From assembly GCA_013215565.1 (NCBI GenBank), contig JABSQV010000033.1:1-35584 (forward strand): a stretch of DNA of 35,584 bases, written 5' to 3'. Positions 23,150 through 30,797 of the stretch are shown here, one piece after another (position 1 is the stretch's first letter; each line of letters opens with the position of its first letter). A model generated the notes under the pieces. That model was not told where the DNA came from, searched no databases, and saw only the letters and a list, made by a program, of their open reading frames with translations. This DNA comes from Myxococcales bacterium (GTDB lineage: Bacteria; Myxococcota_A; UBA9160; SZUA-336). A program made the translations under genes and the position numbers.

Positions 23150-24262
23150 GTGCGAACTGCTCTGCTCGCTAATTCGCTGATCATCGGATCCGCGCTGGCC
23201 GCGGGCCTGACACGTGAACTCGCCCCCGAGCTGTATCACAGCATCGCCCAGGAGGACGGTCCGCTCGAGTGGGCCTCGTTCTGGGCGTTTCTGCTGGCGG
23301 CCGGCGCGGCGGGCTGGCTGGCGTTCCGAACCCGGGCGCGCGGACGACTTCCCTGGTGCGAGGCCGGACTCTCGCTGCTCTGCCTGTTCATCGCGATGGA
23401 GGAGATTTCGTGGGGACAGCGGCTGCTCGGGTACCAGCCACCCAGCTACTTCCTGGAACACAATTTTCAGCAGGAACTCAACCTGCACAACCTCGTCGAC
23501 ACCGGGCTGCGCAAGCTTGCGCTCACCGGGCTGATCCTGGGCTACGGCGTCGCGCTCCCACTGCTCCTTCGGGTCGCGCCGCTCCGCGCCCTCGCGCTGC
23601 GGCTGGGTGTGATTGCGCCCCCCGTCGCTCTGGTTCCGGCGTTCCTCTCAACCGGCCTGCTCTACCGGTGGTACCCGATTCACCTCACGGGCGAATTCGT
23701 CGAATTCATGCTCGGAGCCGGCCTGCTGTTCGCGGTGCTCGCCCAACGGCCCGGCCGTGAGCCGCGCGTCGGAGACCGGCCGATCCGGGTGGGCGCCGCC
23801 GCTGCGCTCGTCGCAGGTCTGGGCTGGATCAGCGCCGAGGCCGGCAGCCGCTCACCCAGCGACCCGGAACTCGTGGCACAGGCGCAGCTCGAGGTCCGGG
23901 CGCTCACGGACGACCTCGAGGCTCTCGCGGCGGCGCAGGGGCGCGGATTCGTGCCGCGCTGCGGAATTCACAAGCGCTTCTACAGCTTCGCCCGCAAGTA
24001 CGGGGTCACGCTTCCGGAGGGGAACTTCTCCGCGCGGAGCGGCGACTCGGACGTGCGGGCGCGCTACTTCCTGGACCCCTGGAACTCGCCGTATTGGATC
24101 CGGCACAAGTGCCAGGACGGTAAGCACTACGCGTTCGTCTACTCATTCGGGCCCGACCGCCGCCGCAATTCCTCGCGCACCCAGGTTCTGGGAGACGACA
24201 TCGGGGACCTGATCGATCGCGCGAAATCTGGCGGAGCCAGGCGCAGGCCGAGCAGCAGCTAG
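23150..24262 (+). CDS. Polytopic membrane protein with pseudopilin-like C-terminal domain
   Basis: A 370-aa protein, start GTG 23150 with GGAG 5 nt upstream. The N-terminal 240 residues contain about seven hydrophobic segments. LFIAMEEISWGQRLLGYQPP and NFQQELNLHNLVDTG form a conserved loop seen in uncharacterised bacterial membrane proteins. After a helix near residues 250-275 the C terminus reads RARYFLDPWNSPYWIRHK, then YAFVYSFGPDRRR and LGDDIGDLI. That resembles the DPWGxPYxY...SxGxDxxxGG...DI calcium-site region of type II secretion major pseudopilins (GspG). Fusion of this fold to a multi-pass membrane unit is unusual. Function unknown; hypothetical. Confidence 0.7.
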   Translation: MRTALLANSLIIGSALAAGLTRELAPELYHSIAQEDGPLEWASFWAFLLAAGAAGWLAFRTRARGRLPWCEAGLSLLCLFIAMEEISWGQRLLGYQPPSYFLEHNFQQELNLHNLVDTGLRKLALTGLILGYGVALPLLLRVAPLRALALRLGVIAPPVALVPAFLSTGLLYRWYPIHLTGEFVEFMLGAGLLFAVLAQRPGREPRVGDRPIRVGAAAALVAGLGWISAEAGSRSPSDPELVAQAQLEVRALTDDLEALAAAQGRGFVPRCGIHKRFYSFARKYGVTLPEGNFSARSGDSDVRARYFLDPWNSPYWIRHKCQDGKHYAFVYSFGPDRRRNSSRTQVLGDDIGDLIDRAKSGGARRRPSSS

Positions 24263-24337
24263 CACCCGCCGGGCCGCCGACGCCGCGCGCCAGACGGCGC
24301 CCCTACCCGTTCGTGTTTCCGAGACTCGCCCTCGGGC

Positions 24338-24343
24338 TAGAAT
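24338..24343 (+). promoter_or_regulatory. Candidate -10 box TAGAAT upstream of the VOC gene
   Basis: TAGAAT at 24338-24343 with TTTCCG (24316-24321) 16 bp upstream, 37 nt before the ATG at 24381. The -35 match is poor. Confidence 0.35.
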
Positions 24344-24380
24344 GTCCCAGCTTCAGCCCACCCGAGGGAGGTCCCGCGCA

Positions 24381-24827
24381 ATGTTCAAGGGCATGCACCA
24401 CACGGCCATCTCGACGCCGGACCTGGATCGCCTGGTCCGTTTCTACTGCGATCTCTTCGACTTCGAAGTCACGATGGACTGGAACTGGGACAAGGGCAAC
24501 GCCAACATGGACCGCACCCACGCGCTCCCGGATACCTCCGGACGCGTGGTCATGATCGAGCGCGAGGGCGCGCGGCTCGAGCTGTTCCAGTACCGAACCC
24601 CGAGCCCGAACCCCGCCGACCCGGAGCGCCGGAACGTGGACCACGGCATCTCGCACCTGTGCTTCGAGTACGACGACGTCGAAGCAGCGTTCGCGCGGCT
24701 GCAAGCGTCCGGCATGCGCTTTCACTGCGAACCCGCAGACTACGGCACGGCCAAGTGCACCTACGGGCGCGACCCGGACGGAAACGTGATCGAGATCATC
24801 GAATACCTCGACGCCGGCAGCGCCTGA
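24381..24827 (+). CDS. VOC family (glyoxalase/dioxygenase fold) protein
   Basis: A 148-aa metalloprotein with two beta-alpha-beta3 modules. Likely metal ligands: His in MFKGMHHTAISTPDL, Glu in ARLELFQY, His in HGISHLCFEYDD, Glu in GNVIEIIEY. The start is ATG 24381, with GGGAGG 9 nt upstream; a longer frame to 24342 lacks such a site. It is followed after 7 nt by a sugar-isomerase-like gene, so both are probably one transcript. Lactoylglutathione lyase, epimerase or ring-cleaving dioxygenase roles cannot be separated from sequence. Confidence 0.88.
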   Translation: MFKGMHHTAISTPDLDRLVRFYCDLFDFEVTMDWNWDKGNANMDRTHALPDTSGRVVMIEREGARLELFQYRTPSPNPADPERRNVDHGISHLCFEYDDVEAAFARLQASGMRFHCEPADYGTAKCTYGRDPDGNVIEIIEYLDAGSA

Positions 24828-24834
24828 GCCTGGC

Positions 24835-25695
24835 GTGCTGGGACCCTCCGACCTGGTGCTCTGCAGCGGGACCTTGCTGGGCTCGTCGCTACGCGACCTG
24901 GTACGGGCCGCCGCCGCCGGCGGCTTCCAGGGAATCAGCCTCTGGGCGCGAGACTACCGGGACGCGCAGGCCCAGGGACTTTCCGATGCCGACATCCGCA
25001 CGCTACTCGCAGACCACGGACTTCGCGTAGGCGAGGTCGACCCGCTTGCACGCTGGCTCCCCGGATCGGAACCCGGCGCCGGGACGCCCCCGCTCGCGGC
25101 CGAACTCTACGAGCTTGGAGAAGACGACTACTACGGACTCGCCGAAGCAGTGGGGGCGCGTTCGATCAACGTGGTCGAGATTTTCGGTGCGCACGCGCCC
25201 GTCGACCGCGTCGCCGAGGCCTTTGCGGGCGTCTGCGACCGCGCCGCCGAACACGGCCTGCTCGCACACCTGGAGTTCCTGCCCTGGTCCGGGGTTCCGG
25301 ACCTCGAGACCGCAGCTTCAATCGTGCGCGCAGCCGCCCGTCCCAACGCGGGCGTGACGCTCGACACCTGGCACTTTTCGCGCAGCGGCAGCCCCCTCGG
25401 CGCACTCGAGAAGCTTCCGGGCAACCAGGTCGGAGCGGTGCAGCTTTCGGATGCGCCGGCGACCGCGGCTGCGACAGATCTGCCGACGGAGTCGGTCGAG
25501 GCGCGCCTGCTTCCCGGAGACGGCGACGCGGACCTCGTCGAACTCGTGCGCGTCCTCGATCGCATCGATTCCAGGGCCCCGATCGGGGTGGAGGTCTTTT
25601 CGGCCCGACTCCGAGAACTTCCCGCCGAGGAAGTCGGCCGCCGCGCCGGCGAAACAGCCCGCGCAATTCTTGCCGCCGCCCGCAGCGAGCCATGA
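24835..25695 (+). CDS. Sugar phosphate isomerase/epimerase-like TIM-barrel protein
   Basis: A 286-aa xylose-isomerase-like (AP endonuclease 2 type) barrel protein. GFQGISLWARDYRD, SINVVEIFGAHAP, LLAHLEFLPWSGVPDLETA, AGVTLDTWHFSRSGSPL and PIGVEVFS give the ordered strand ends with metal-binding Glu, Asp, His and Glu residues. The start is GTG 24835. It lies 7 nt downstream of the VOC gene, a pairing that suggests metabolism of a polyol, inositol or aromatic-ring product, but the substrate is not deducible. Confidence 0.85.
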   Translation: MLGPSDLVLCSGTLLGSSLRDLVRAAAAGGFQGISLWARDYRDAQAQGLSDADIRTLLADHGLRVGEVDPLARWLPGSEPGAGTPPLAAELYELGEDDYYGLAEAVGARSINVVEIFGAHAPVDRVAEAFAGVCDRAAEHGLLAHLEFLPWSGVPDLETAASIVRAAARPNAGVTLDTWHFSRSGSPLGALEKLPGNQVGAVQLSDAPATAAATDLPTESVEARLLPGDGDADLVELVRVLDRIDSRAPIGVEVFSARLRELPAEEVGRRAGETARAILAAARSEP

Positions 25696-25735
25696 GCGGG
25701 CGGGATCCAATCCGGGAACTTCGCAAGCAGGTCCC

Positions 25736-26149
25736 ATGTCCGGATTTCTGATTCGCGTGATGATCGTGGCCGCCGGACTCTGGCTCGCGGAGTTCGTGGT
25801 ATCGGGCATCAGGTTCGAGGGGCCCGGGACCCTGCTCGCGGCCGCGCTGCTGCTCGGGATCGTGAACGCCGTAGTCCGGCCGATCGCGATCCTGCTCACC
25901 CTGCCCTTCACGATTCTGAGCCTCGGGCTCTTCCTGCTCGTGATCAACGCCGCAATGCTCGGGCTGGTGTCCACGCTGCTCGGCGGGTTCACGCTCGCGG
26001 GCTTCTGGCCCGCAATCGCGGGCGGCGTCGTGGTGAGCCTGACGGGCTGGGTCGCCTCCTGGTACATCGGCCCACGCGGCCGCTTCGAGGTGCTGGTCGT
26101 GCGAGACGACGCCCGGCCCCGCCCCCCGCGCCGCCGACTTGGCCCATGA
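25736..26149 (+). CDS. Phage-holin-family (4-TM) membrane protein
   Basis: A 137-aa protein with four membrane segments: MIVAAGLWLAEFVVSGI, LLAAALLLGIVNAVVRPIAI, FTILSLGLFLLVINAAMLGL and GFWPAIAGGVVVSLTGWVAS. NAVVRPIAILLTLPFTILSL is the signature of the superfamily IV holin-like family, widespread in bacterial chromosomes without prophage. Start ATG 25736 has only a weak AGG upstream. No phage genes are nearby, so the 'holin' name reflects family only. The C-terminal tail is basic and cytoplasmic. Confidence 0.85.
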   Translation: MSGFLIRVMIVAAGLWLAEFVVSGIRFEGPGTLLAAALLLGIVNAVVRPIAILLTLPFTILSLGLFLLVINAAMLGLVSTLLGGFTLAGFWPAIAGGVVVSLTGWVASWYIGPRGRFEVLVVRDDARPRPPRRRLGP

Positions 26150-26166
26150 GGCGCCCGGAGCCCGGC

Positions 26167-26194
26167 TTGACGCGGCCAGCGGCTTCGGCATAAT
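26167..26194 (+). promoter_or_regulatory. Sigma-70-type promoter of the TetR gene
   Basis: TTGACG (26167-26172) and CATAAT (26189-26194) are separated by 16 bp; both are 5/6 matches to consensus. The expected transcription start near 26201 falls inside the palindrome at 26196-26215. This is one of the clearest promoters in the window. Confidence 0.7.
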
Positions 26195-26195
26195 C

Positions 26196-26215
26196 AGAAC
26201 CAGAATTCTTATTCT
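26196..26215. promoter_or_regulatory. 20-bp palindromic operator AGAAccAGAATTCTtaTTCT
   Basis: A two-fold symmetric element: AGAA-2-AGAA facing TTCT-2-TTCT around the central AGAATTCT, 16 of 20 positions symmetric. It covers the predicted transcription start and ends 5 nt before the TetR ATG. Size and placement fit an autoregulatory TetR-family operator. Confidence 0.65.
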
Positions 26216-26220
26216 TAAAT

Positions 26221-26904
26221 ATGAAACCACCGTCCATCCGCGAAACTGGCAGCTCGCTCCAATGGGTGCACCCGCCACGCCAGGAACGCAGCCAACAGAC
26301 GCTCGAGCGGCTGCTGGACGCGGCCGAGGTCCTGCTCGAAGAGAAGGGCTTTGACGAGGTCCCGGTCACCGAGATCGCGCGCCGGGCGGAATCGTCTGTG
26401 GGTGCGCTCTACGCACGCTTCGTTGACAAGGACGCGATCCTCCACGCCCTGCACGAGCGCTTCTGCCGCGAGGCCTGCGCAACCGCCGACGCGGCCCTCG
26501 AACCGGCCCGCTGGGAGGACGCGTCGATCTCGGAGATCGTGTCGGAGTGTGTCGACTTCCTGGTCCGCATCATCCGCGAGCGGGAGGGGCTCTGCCGGAC
26601 CCTCGCGGCTCGGGTCTTCGATCCGCAGATCCGAGAACGCGTCGAGGCCCTGGGCCGCTATGTCGGGCACAAGCTCCAGCAGCTGCTGCTGGTCCGGCGT
26701 GACGCGATCACGCACCCGAATCCCGAGCTCGCCTGCGACTTCGCTTTCCGGCAGGCCTACCTCGTACTCGACCCACTCGTCGCGCGCAGCGGATTCGACC
26801 CCGGCCTGCTGCCGCTCCGCGACAGTGAGATCGCGGTCGAGGTGACTCGTTCCTTCCTCGCGTACCTCGGGGTACACGAGCCGACCGACCGGAGCCAAGC
26901 ATGA
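26221..26904 (+). CDS. TetR/AcrR family regulator (autoregulated)
   Basis: A 227-aa repressor. After about 22 residues, ERSQQTLERLLDAAEVLLEE and GFDEVPVTEIARRAESSVGA, then LYARFVDKDAILHAL, form the DNA-binding domain with its helix-turn-helix. The C-terminal domain has a long helix (SECVDFLVRIIREREGLCRT). The start is fixed by the operator and promoter just upstream. The stop TGA overlaps the ATG of the diiron protein (ATGA), so regulator and enzyme are coupled; the enzyme is presumably repressed along with the regulator. Ligand unknown. Confidence 0.92.
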   Translation: MKPPSIRETGSSLQWVHPPRQERSQQTLERLLDAAEVLLEEKGFDEVPVTEIARRAESSVGALYARFVDKDAILHALHERFCREACATADAALEPARWEDASISEIVSECVDFLVRIIREREGLCRTLAARVFDPQIRERVEALGRYVGHKLQQLLLVRRDAITHPNPELACDFAFRQAYLVLDPLVARSGFDPGLLPLRDSEIAVEVTRSFLAYLGVHEPTDRSQA

Positions 26905-27944
26905 GACTCGAAAAGGTACCCGCCGAACAGCCCGTCGAGACCTTCAGCGTTCCCCAGGACATTTCCTACAACTGGGAATACGAGACCACGCGCAGCCAGT
27001 TGATGCGGCTCTACGAAAACGCCAAGCGCGACCAGTGGAATTCCACCGAGCGTCTCGACTGGTCGATCGACGTCGACCCGGAGTCCCAACTGGTCCCGGA
27101 TCAGAGCCTTGGAATCTGGGGCAGCCCGATGTGGAACAAGCTCACGCCCCGAGAGATCGAGCGACTGCGGAGGGAAGCCATGGCCTGGCAGCTCTCGCAG
27201 TTCCTGCACGGAGAACAGGGTGCGCTGCTGGTGACCGCACAGATCGTCGATTCCGTGCCCTGGTACGAGGCCAAGCAGTACGGGGCGACCCAGGTCATGG
27301 ACGAGGCCCGACACGTCGAGGTGTACCGCACCTACCTGCAGGAAAAACTCCAACACAGTTACCCGGTCAACGACCAGCTCAAGCAGCTTCTCGATACGAT
27401 CCTCACGGACTCGCGCTGGGACATCAAGCTCCTGGGCATGCAGATCCTCGTCGAGGGCCTCGCGCTCGCGGCGTTCGGCGTCATGCGCGATACGGTGACC
27501 TGTCCCTTACTCCGCGAACTGACCACGGGCGTCATGGAAGACGAGTCGCGCCACGTCGCATACGGCGTACTGGCGCTGCGCGAGTACATGCGCAGCCTGC
27601 CCGAGAAGGATCGTCTCGAACGGGAAGAGTTCGTGTACGAAGCCTCCGTGCTGATGCGGGAGCGGATCAAGAATCGCGAAGTCTGGGAAGCGATGGGGAT
27701 GGACGCGGACGCGTGCGTCGAGGCCGCCGACGCCTCGCCCATCTTCCAGGAGTTCAACCGGCGCCTGTTCTCGAAGATCGTGCCCAACATCAAGAGTCTG
27801 GGCCTGCTCTCCGATCGGCAGCGGCGGCGCTTCGAGGAACTCGGCATCCTGGAGTTCGAGCGCGGAAGTACCTCCGACGTCGACCACGCGCTGGACATCG
27901 AGCGGCGCAGAGGCGCGGGGGAACTCGACCTGCTCGAAGCCTGA
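26901..27944 (+). CDS. Ferritin-like diiron carboxylate protein (possible oxygenase)
   Basis: A 347-aa helical protein. Four metal-ligand helices are visible: LHGEQGALLVTAQIVDSV (Glu), QVMDEARHVEVYRTYL (ExxH), QILVEGLALAAFGVM (Glu) and GVMEDESRHVAYGVLALREY (ExxH). This is the R2-like/AurF-like diiron arrangement; E-DEARH-E-DESRH is intact. Such proteins hydroxylate or N-oxygenate small molecules, desaturate lipids, or are simple ferritin relatives. The ATG overlaps the TetR stop. Downstream SDR, DUF1214, sulfotransferase and amidohydrolase genes suggest catabolism or modification of a hydrophobic compound (inference). Confidence 0.85.
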   Translation: MRLEKVPAEQPVETFSVPQDISYNWEYETTRSQLMRLYENAKRDQWNSTERLDWSIDVDPESQLVPDQSLGIWGSPMWNKLTPREIERLRREAMAWQLSQFLHGEQGALLVTAQIVDSVPWYEAKQYGATQVMDEARHVEVYRTYLQEKLQHSYPVNDQLKQLLDTILTDSRWDIKLLGMQILVEGLALAAFGVMRDTVTCPLLRELTTGVMEDESRHVAYGVLALREYMRSLPEKDRLEREEFVYEASVLMRERIKNREVWEAMGMDADACVEAADASPIFQEFNRRLFSKIVPNIKSLGLLSDRQRRRFEELGILEFERGSTSDVDHALDIERRRGAGELDLLEA

Positions 27945-27974
27945 GCCGCCCGCAGGGGCGCCACCGGGCTGGCG

Positions 27975-27980
27975 TATACT
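27975..27980 (+). promoter_or_regulatory. -10-like box TATACT, 9 nt before the SDR ATG
   Basis: TATACT at 27975-27980 is a 5/6 match to the -10 consensus, followed by 9 nt and the ATG at 27990, with no Shine-Dalgarno. The geometry equals that at kdsB and suggests a leaderless or very short leader transcript. Confidence 0.45.
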
Positions 27981-27989
27981 GCCGCGCGC

Positions 27990-28892
27990 ATGGCTTCCGC
28001 ACTGGACCGAGAGCGCGTAGCCCTGGTCACAGGCGCCAGCCGCGGCATCGGCCGCGCGAGCGCGCTGGCTCTGGCGGACGCCGGCTTCGACATCGCGTTC
28101 ACCGCGCGCACTGTCCGCGAGGGCGAGCGCTTCGAACACTCCCCCACCATCCACGCATCCGACACGGCTCCACTTCCGGGCAGCCTCGAGACGACCGCAC
28201 GCGAGATCCGGGAACGGGGACGCCGCGCACTCCCGCTGCGCATGGATCTGCTCGACCGCCCCAGCGTGATCGCGACGGCTGAAAGCGTGCTCGCCGAGTG
28301 GAGCCGGGTCGACGTGCTGGTGAACAACGCCGTCTACACGGGTCCCGGAAATCTCGACCTCTTTCTGGACCTGCCACTGGACGGCGTCGAACGGATTTTC
28401 GCGACCAACGTGCTCTCTCAGGTGTTACTGACGCAGCAGATCCTGCCGCACATGCTCGAACGAGGCTCGGGTGTGATCATCAACCTGGTCTCGGCCGCGG
28501 GGGCGCACGATCCGCCGGCCCCGGCCGATGCGGGCGGATGGGGCTTCGCGTACGGAGCGTCGAAGGCCGCGTTCGAGCGGCTGGCGGGCGTGCTCGAGGT
28601 CGAACTTCGGGGCCGCGGCGTCCGCGTGCACAGTCTCGAACCAGGCTTCGTGATCACCGAAACCATGCAGGCGACCGGTCTGGTCGATCAGCTCGCAGCA
28701 GCGATGGCGCAACTGGACGCCGTCACGCCCGCCGTTCCGGCCGCGGTCGCGGTCTGGCTGGCAACCGCCCCGGAGGCCGCGGAATGGGACGGCAAGACCG
28801 TCTCCGCGCCGTCATTGTGCCGGAAACGACAGCTGCTGCCCCCCGCCGAGATCTCCGCAACCTTTTCGGGCGAGAGCGGTTCCAGCCTCTGA
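27990..28892 (+). CDS. SDR family oxidoreductase
   Basis: A 300-aa short-chain dehydrogenase/reductase. ALVTGASRGIGRASALALAD is the cofactor loop, LVNNAVYTGPG the central strand, NLVSAAG supplies Ser and FAYGASKAAF the catalytic Tyr and Lys (YxxxK intact). VHSLEPGFVITETM is the C-terminal substrate-loop region. An insert near residues 45-60 (RTVREGERFEHSPTIH) is longer than in classical SDRs and places it in the 'extended insert' group common in actinobacteria and myxobacteria. A gap of 45 nt follows the diiron gene. Confidence 0.9.
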   Translation: MASALDRERVALVTGASRGIGRASALALADAGFDIAFTARTVREGERFEHSPTIHASDTAPLPGSLETTAREIRERGRRALPLRMDLLDRPSVIATAESVLAEWSRVDVLVNNAVYTGPGNLDLFLDLPLDGVERIFATNVLSQVLLTQQILPHMLERGSGVIINLVSAAGAHDPPAPADAGGWGFAYGASKAAFERLAGVLEVELRGRGVRVHSLEPGFVITETMQATGLVDQLAAAMAQLDAVTPAVPAAVAVWLATAPEAAEWDGKTVSAPSLCRKRQLLPPAEISATFSGESGSSL

Positions 28893-28921
28893 GCCCGCTT
28901 TTCGGGCTGCGGAGGCTTCGC

Positions 28922-29464
28922 ATGAAAGCGTTTCGAACACGCACGCGCGTCCTGGGTCTGGCTGCCGCGCTGGCGCTGGGTGCCGGAACCGCACTCGCGG
29001 ACACGGCCTCCTACGAGAGCCCGGCACCCGACGAAGTCCAGCACGATCCCGCGCCGGGCCTCTCGCCGGATTCGACGCCGGAAGGACCCGGCGGATGGCG
29101 GGCCCGTCAGCCGTACCCCGAGCCCCGGGGCCCGCACGTCCAAGCCCCCGGCGACGACGCAGGACCCGGAGACGCCAGCACACGCAACCGCGCGCACAGA
29201 CGCCAGCCACGGGCCGGCCGGAATCCGAAACAGGCACCGCATGGGCGGCGCGAACCGCCTCGAGGTTGGAGAGACCGCGGTCCCGATGCGACACCGGGGC
29301 AAGACCGGCCGCCGAACCGGGCTCGCAGGCACCGCGACCACGTCCGAGATCACGGGATCCCGGGGCGCAGACACGCCCCCACACATCCGTACCGCGGGAG
29401 CCGGGAAGGCCGCGTACGCCCGTACGCGCCCGGCCCCTCGCCGTCGCATCCCAGCGCACAGTAG
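28922..29464 (+). CDS. Predicted secreted Pro/Arg-rich low-complexity protein
   Basis: A 180-aa frame with a clear start: GGAGG 6 nt before the ATG, then a classical signal peptide (MKAFRTRTRVLGLAAALALG, cleavage after ALA near residue 26). The mature part begins DTASYESPAPDEVQ and becomes rich in Pro, Arg, Gly and His with no recognisable domain. Codon choice drifts from the neighbours' strong GC3 preference after about 29100 (AGA, CGA, ACA, CCA codons), so the 3' part may be decayed or frameshifted. I do not recognise it. Confidence 0.5.
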   Translation: MKAFRTRTRVLGLAAALALGAGTALADTASYESPAPDEVQHDPAPGLSPDSTPEGPGGWRARQPYPEPRGPHVQAPGDDAGPGDASTRNRAHRRQPRAGRNPKQAPHGRREPPRGWRDRGPDATPGQDRPPNRARRHRDHVRDHGIPGRRHAPTHPYRGSREGRVRPYAPGPSPSHPSAQ

Positions 29465-29647
29465 CCGCCGGGGGTCTGACCGCAGCGCGACTTCGAGAAG
29501 GAATCTCGAGCCGAAGGACCTGGGAGCGTGGGGGAGGCGGGGGAGAGCATCGCGCTCTCCCTCGCCGATCTCCTCGGCCTGGCTTGACGCACCGGGCGCG
29601 AGCACGGAAGCTCGGCCGCGGCGTCGAATTCGCCGGGGAGGCCGCCC

Positions 29648-30775
29648 GTGGCCGTCGAGACCGAGTCGCGCAAGGCACTGCGCGAACTGATCGACCTGCT
29701 CACCGAAATCGATGCGCGCTGGGCCGGGCCCGAGTGGAAGCTCACCAGCGAAACCGACGTGGTCGGCGCCCACCGCGCGCTCATGCACCTGCTCGAGGGC
29801 GGACTCCACACGATGTTCGAGGGGGATCCCGAGCACCCGCGCTTCCGGCGTATCGTCACTCCGACCCGAAAGTTCACGGGCGACAACCCTGACGCAATTT
29901 ACTACGACGCGCCGATCCGGGGCGACCGCGCCTACCTCGTGCGCGGTCGCATGGACGAAGCCGTATACGTCTCGCTCACGCTCGAGGTGGGCACCGACGA
30001 CGGATCCATGGGCCGGCGTACCGCGGGCGTCATCAGCGATACGCAGTTCGACGTGGACGCCGACGGGCGTTTCGAGATTCGCATTGGCGGCGAGCCGCGG
30101 GATCGCGGCTGGCTCGCACTGGATCCCGAGGCTTCGCGCATCACAACCCGCCACTACTACGAGGGAGCGCGTCCCGCTGCGGCCGATCCGCGCCGTACGC
30201 TGGAACTCGAGATCGAAGCGGTCGATCCGGGCCCTGCCCCGGGAGTTCCCGATGACGACAGCGTGGCTGCCGGCATCCGGCGTACCGCTCAGTTCGTGCG
30301 GAGCCGTACGCTCGAGCAGGCGCCGATGGTCGATGCGAAGCTGCCGCCGTTCGTCTCGATCATCCCGAACCAGTTCCCGGCGCCCGTCACGCCCGGCGAC
30401 TTCGGTCTCGCCGCCTTCGACGCCGCGTATTCGATGGCGCCCTATCTGATCGGACCCGACCAGGCACTGGTTCTGCGCGGCCGCTGGCCGGAGTGCCGCT
30501 GCGCAAACGTGTGTCTCTGGACGCGACAGCAACAGACCTACGATTACACACACCGCCCGGTGTACCGGAATCGCACCCAGACCCGGCTCGAGCCCGACGG
30601 GAGCTTTCGCATGCTGCTCTCCGCGCGCGACCCGGGCCTCCCCAACTGGATCGATACCGAGGGCCGTCCCATGGGAATCGTGTTTTGGCGTTTCATGCTC
30701 CCCGAGGGCGAGATCGAAACGCCGAAGGCCGAACTGGTGTCCCTGGAGAGCCTTGCGACCCATTCCGGAGGATGA
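29648..30775 (+). CDS. DUF1214 domain protein
   Basis: A 375-aa soluble protein with a C-terminal beta-rich DUF1214 domain; related DUF1254/DUF1214 proteins are of unknown function. The N terminus (ESRKALRELIDLLTEIDARW) is helical. PTRKFTGDNPDAIYYDAPIR and LVRGRMDEAVYVSLTLEVGT mark the first beta region; ALVLRGRWPECRCANVCLWT and SFRMLLSARDPGLPNWIDTE, then GIVFWRFMLPEGEI, the second. The start is GTG 29648 with GGGGAGG 6 nt upstream. It overlaps the sulfotransferase as ATGA, so the two are coupled and may act together. Confidence 0.8.
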   Translation: MAVETESRKALRELIDLLTEIDARWAGPEWKLTSETDVVGAHRALMHLLEGGLHTMFEGDPEHPRFRRIVTPTRKFTGDNPDAIYYDAPIRGDRAYLVRGRMDEAVYVSLTLEVGTDDGSMGRRTAGVISDTQFDVDADGRFEIRIGGEPRDRGWLALDPEASRITTRHYYEGARPAAADPRRTLELEIEAVDPGPAPGVPDDDSVAAGIRRTAQFVRSRTLEQAPMVDAKLPPFVSIIPNQFPAPVTPGDFGLAAFDAAYSMAPYLIGPDQALVLRGRWPECRCANVCLWTRQQQTYDYTHRPVYRNRTQTRLEPDGSFRMLLSARDPGLPNWIDTEGRPMGIVFWRFMLPEGEIETPKAELVSLESLATHSGG

Positions 30776-30797
30776 GTTCCGACCATGAGTTCCGACG
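30772..30797 (+). repeat. 13-bp tandem duplication at the sulfotransferase start
   Basis: ATGAGTTCCGACC (30772-30784) is followed directly by ATGAGTTCCGACG (30785-30797), 12 of 13 bases equal. The unit is not a multiple of three. Only because two copies are present is the ATG at 30772 in frame with the sulfotransferase; with one copy this ATG would meet a stop after five codons. Confidence 0.85.

Noticed and set aside
25736-26149. Holin-like gene as a sign of a prophage
   Set aside because: No lysis, capsid, integrase or att-like sequences nearby; this family is common in bacterial chromosomes.
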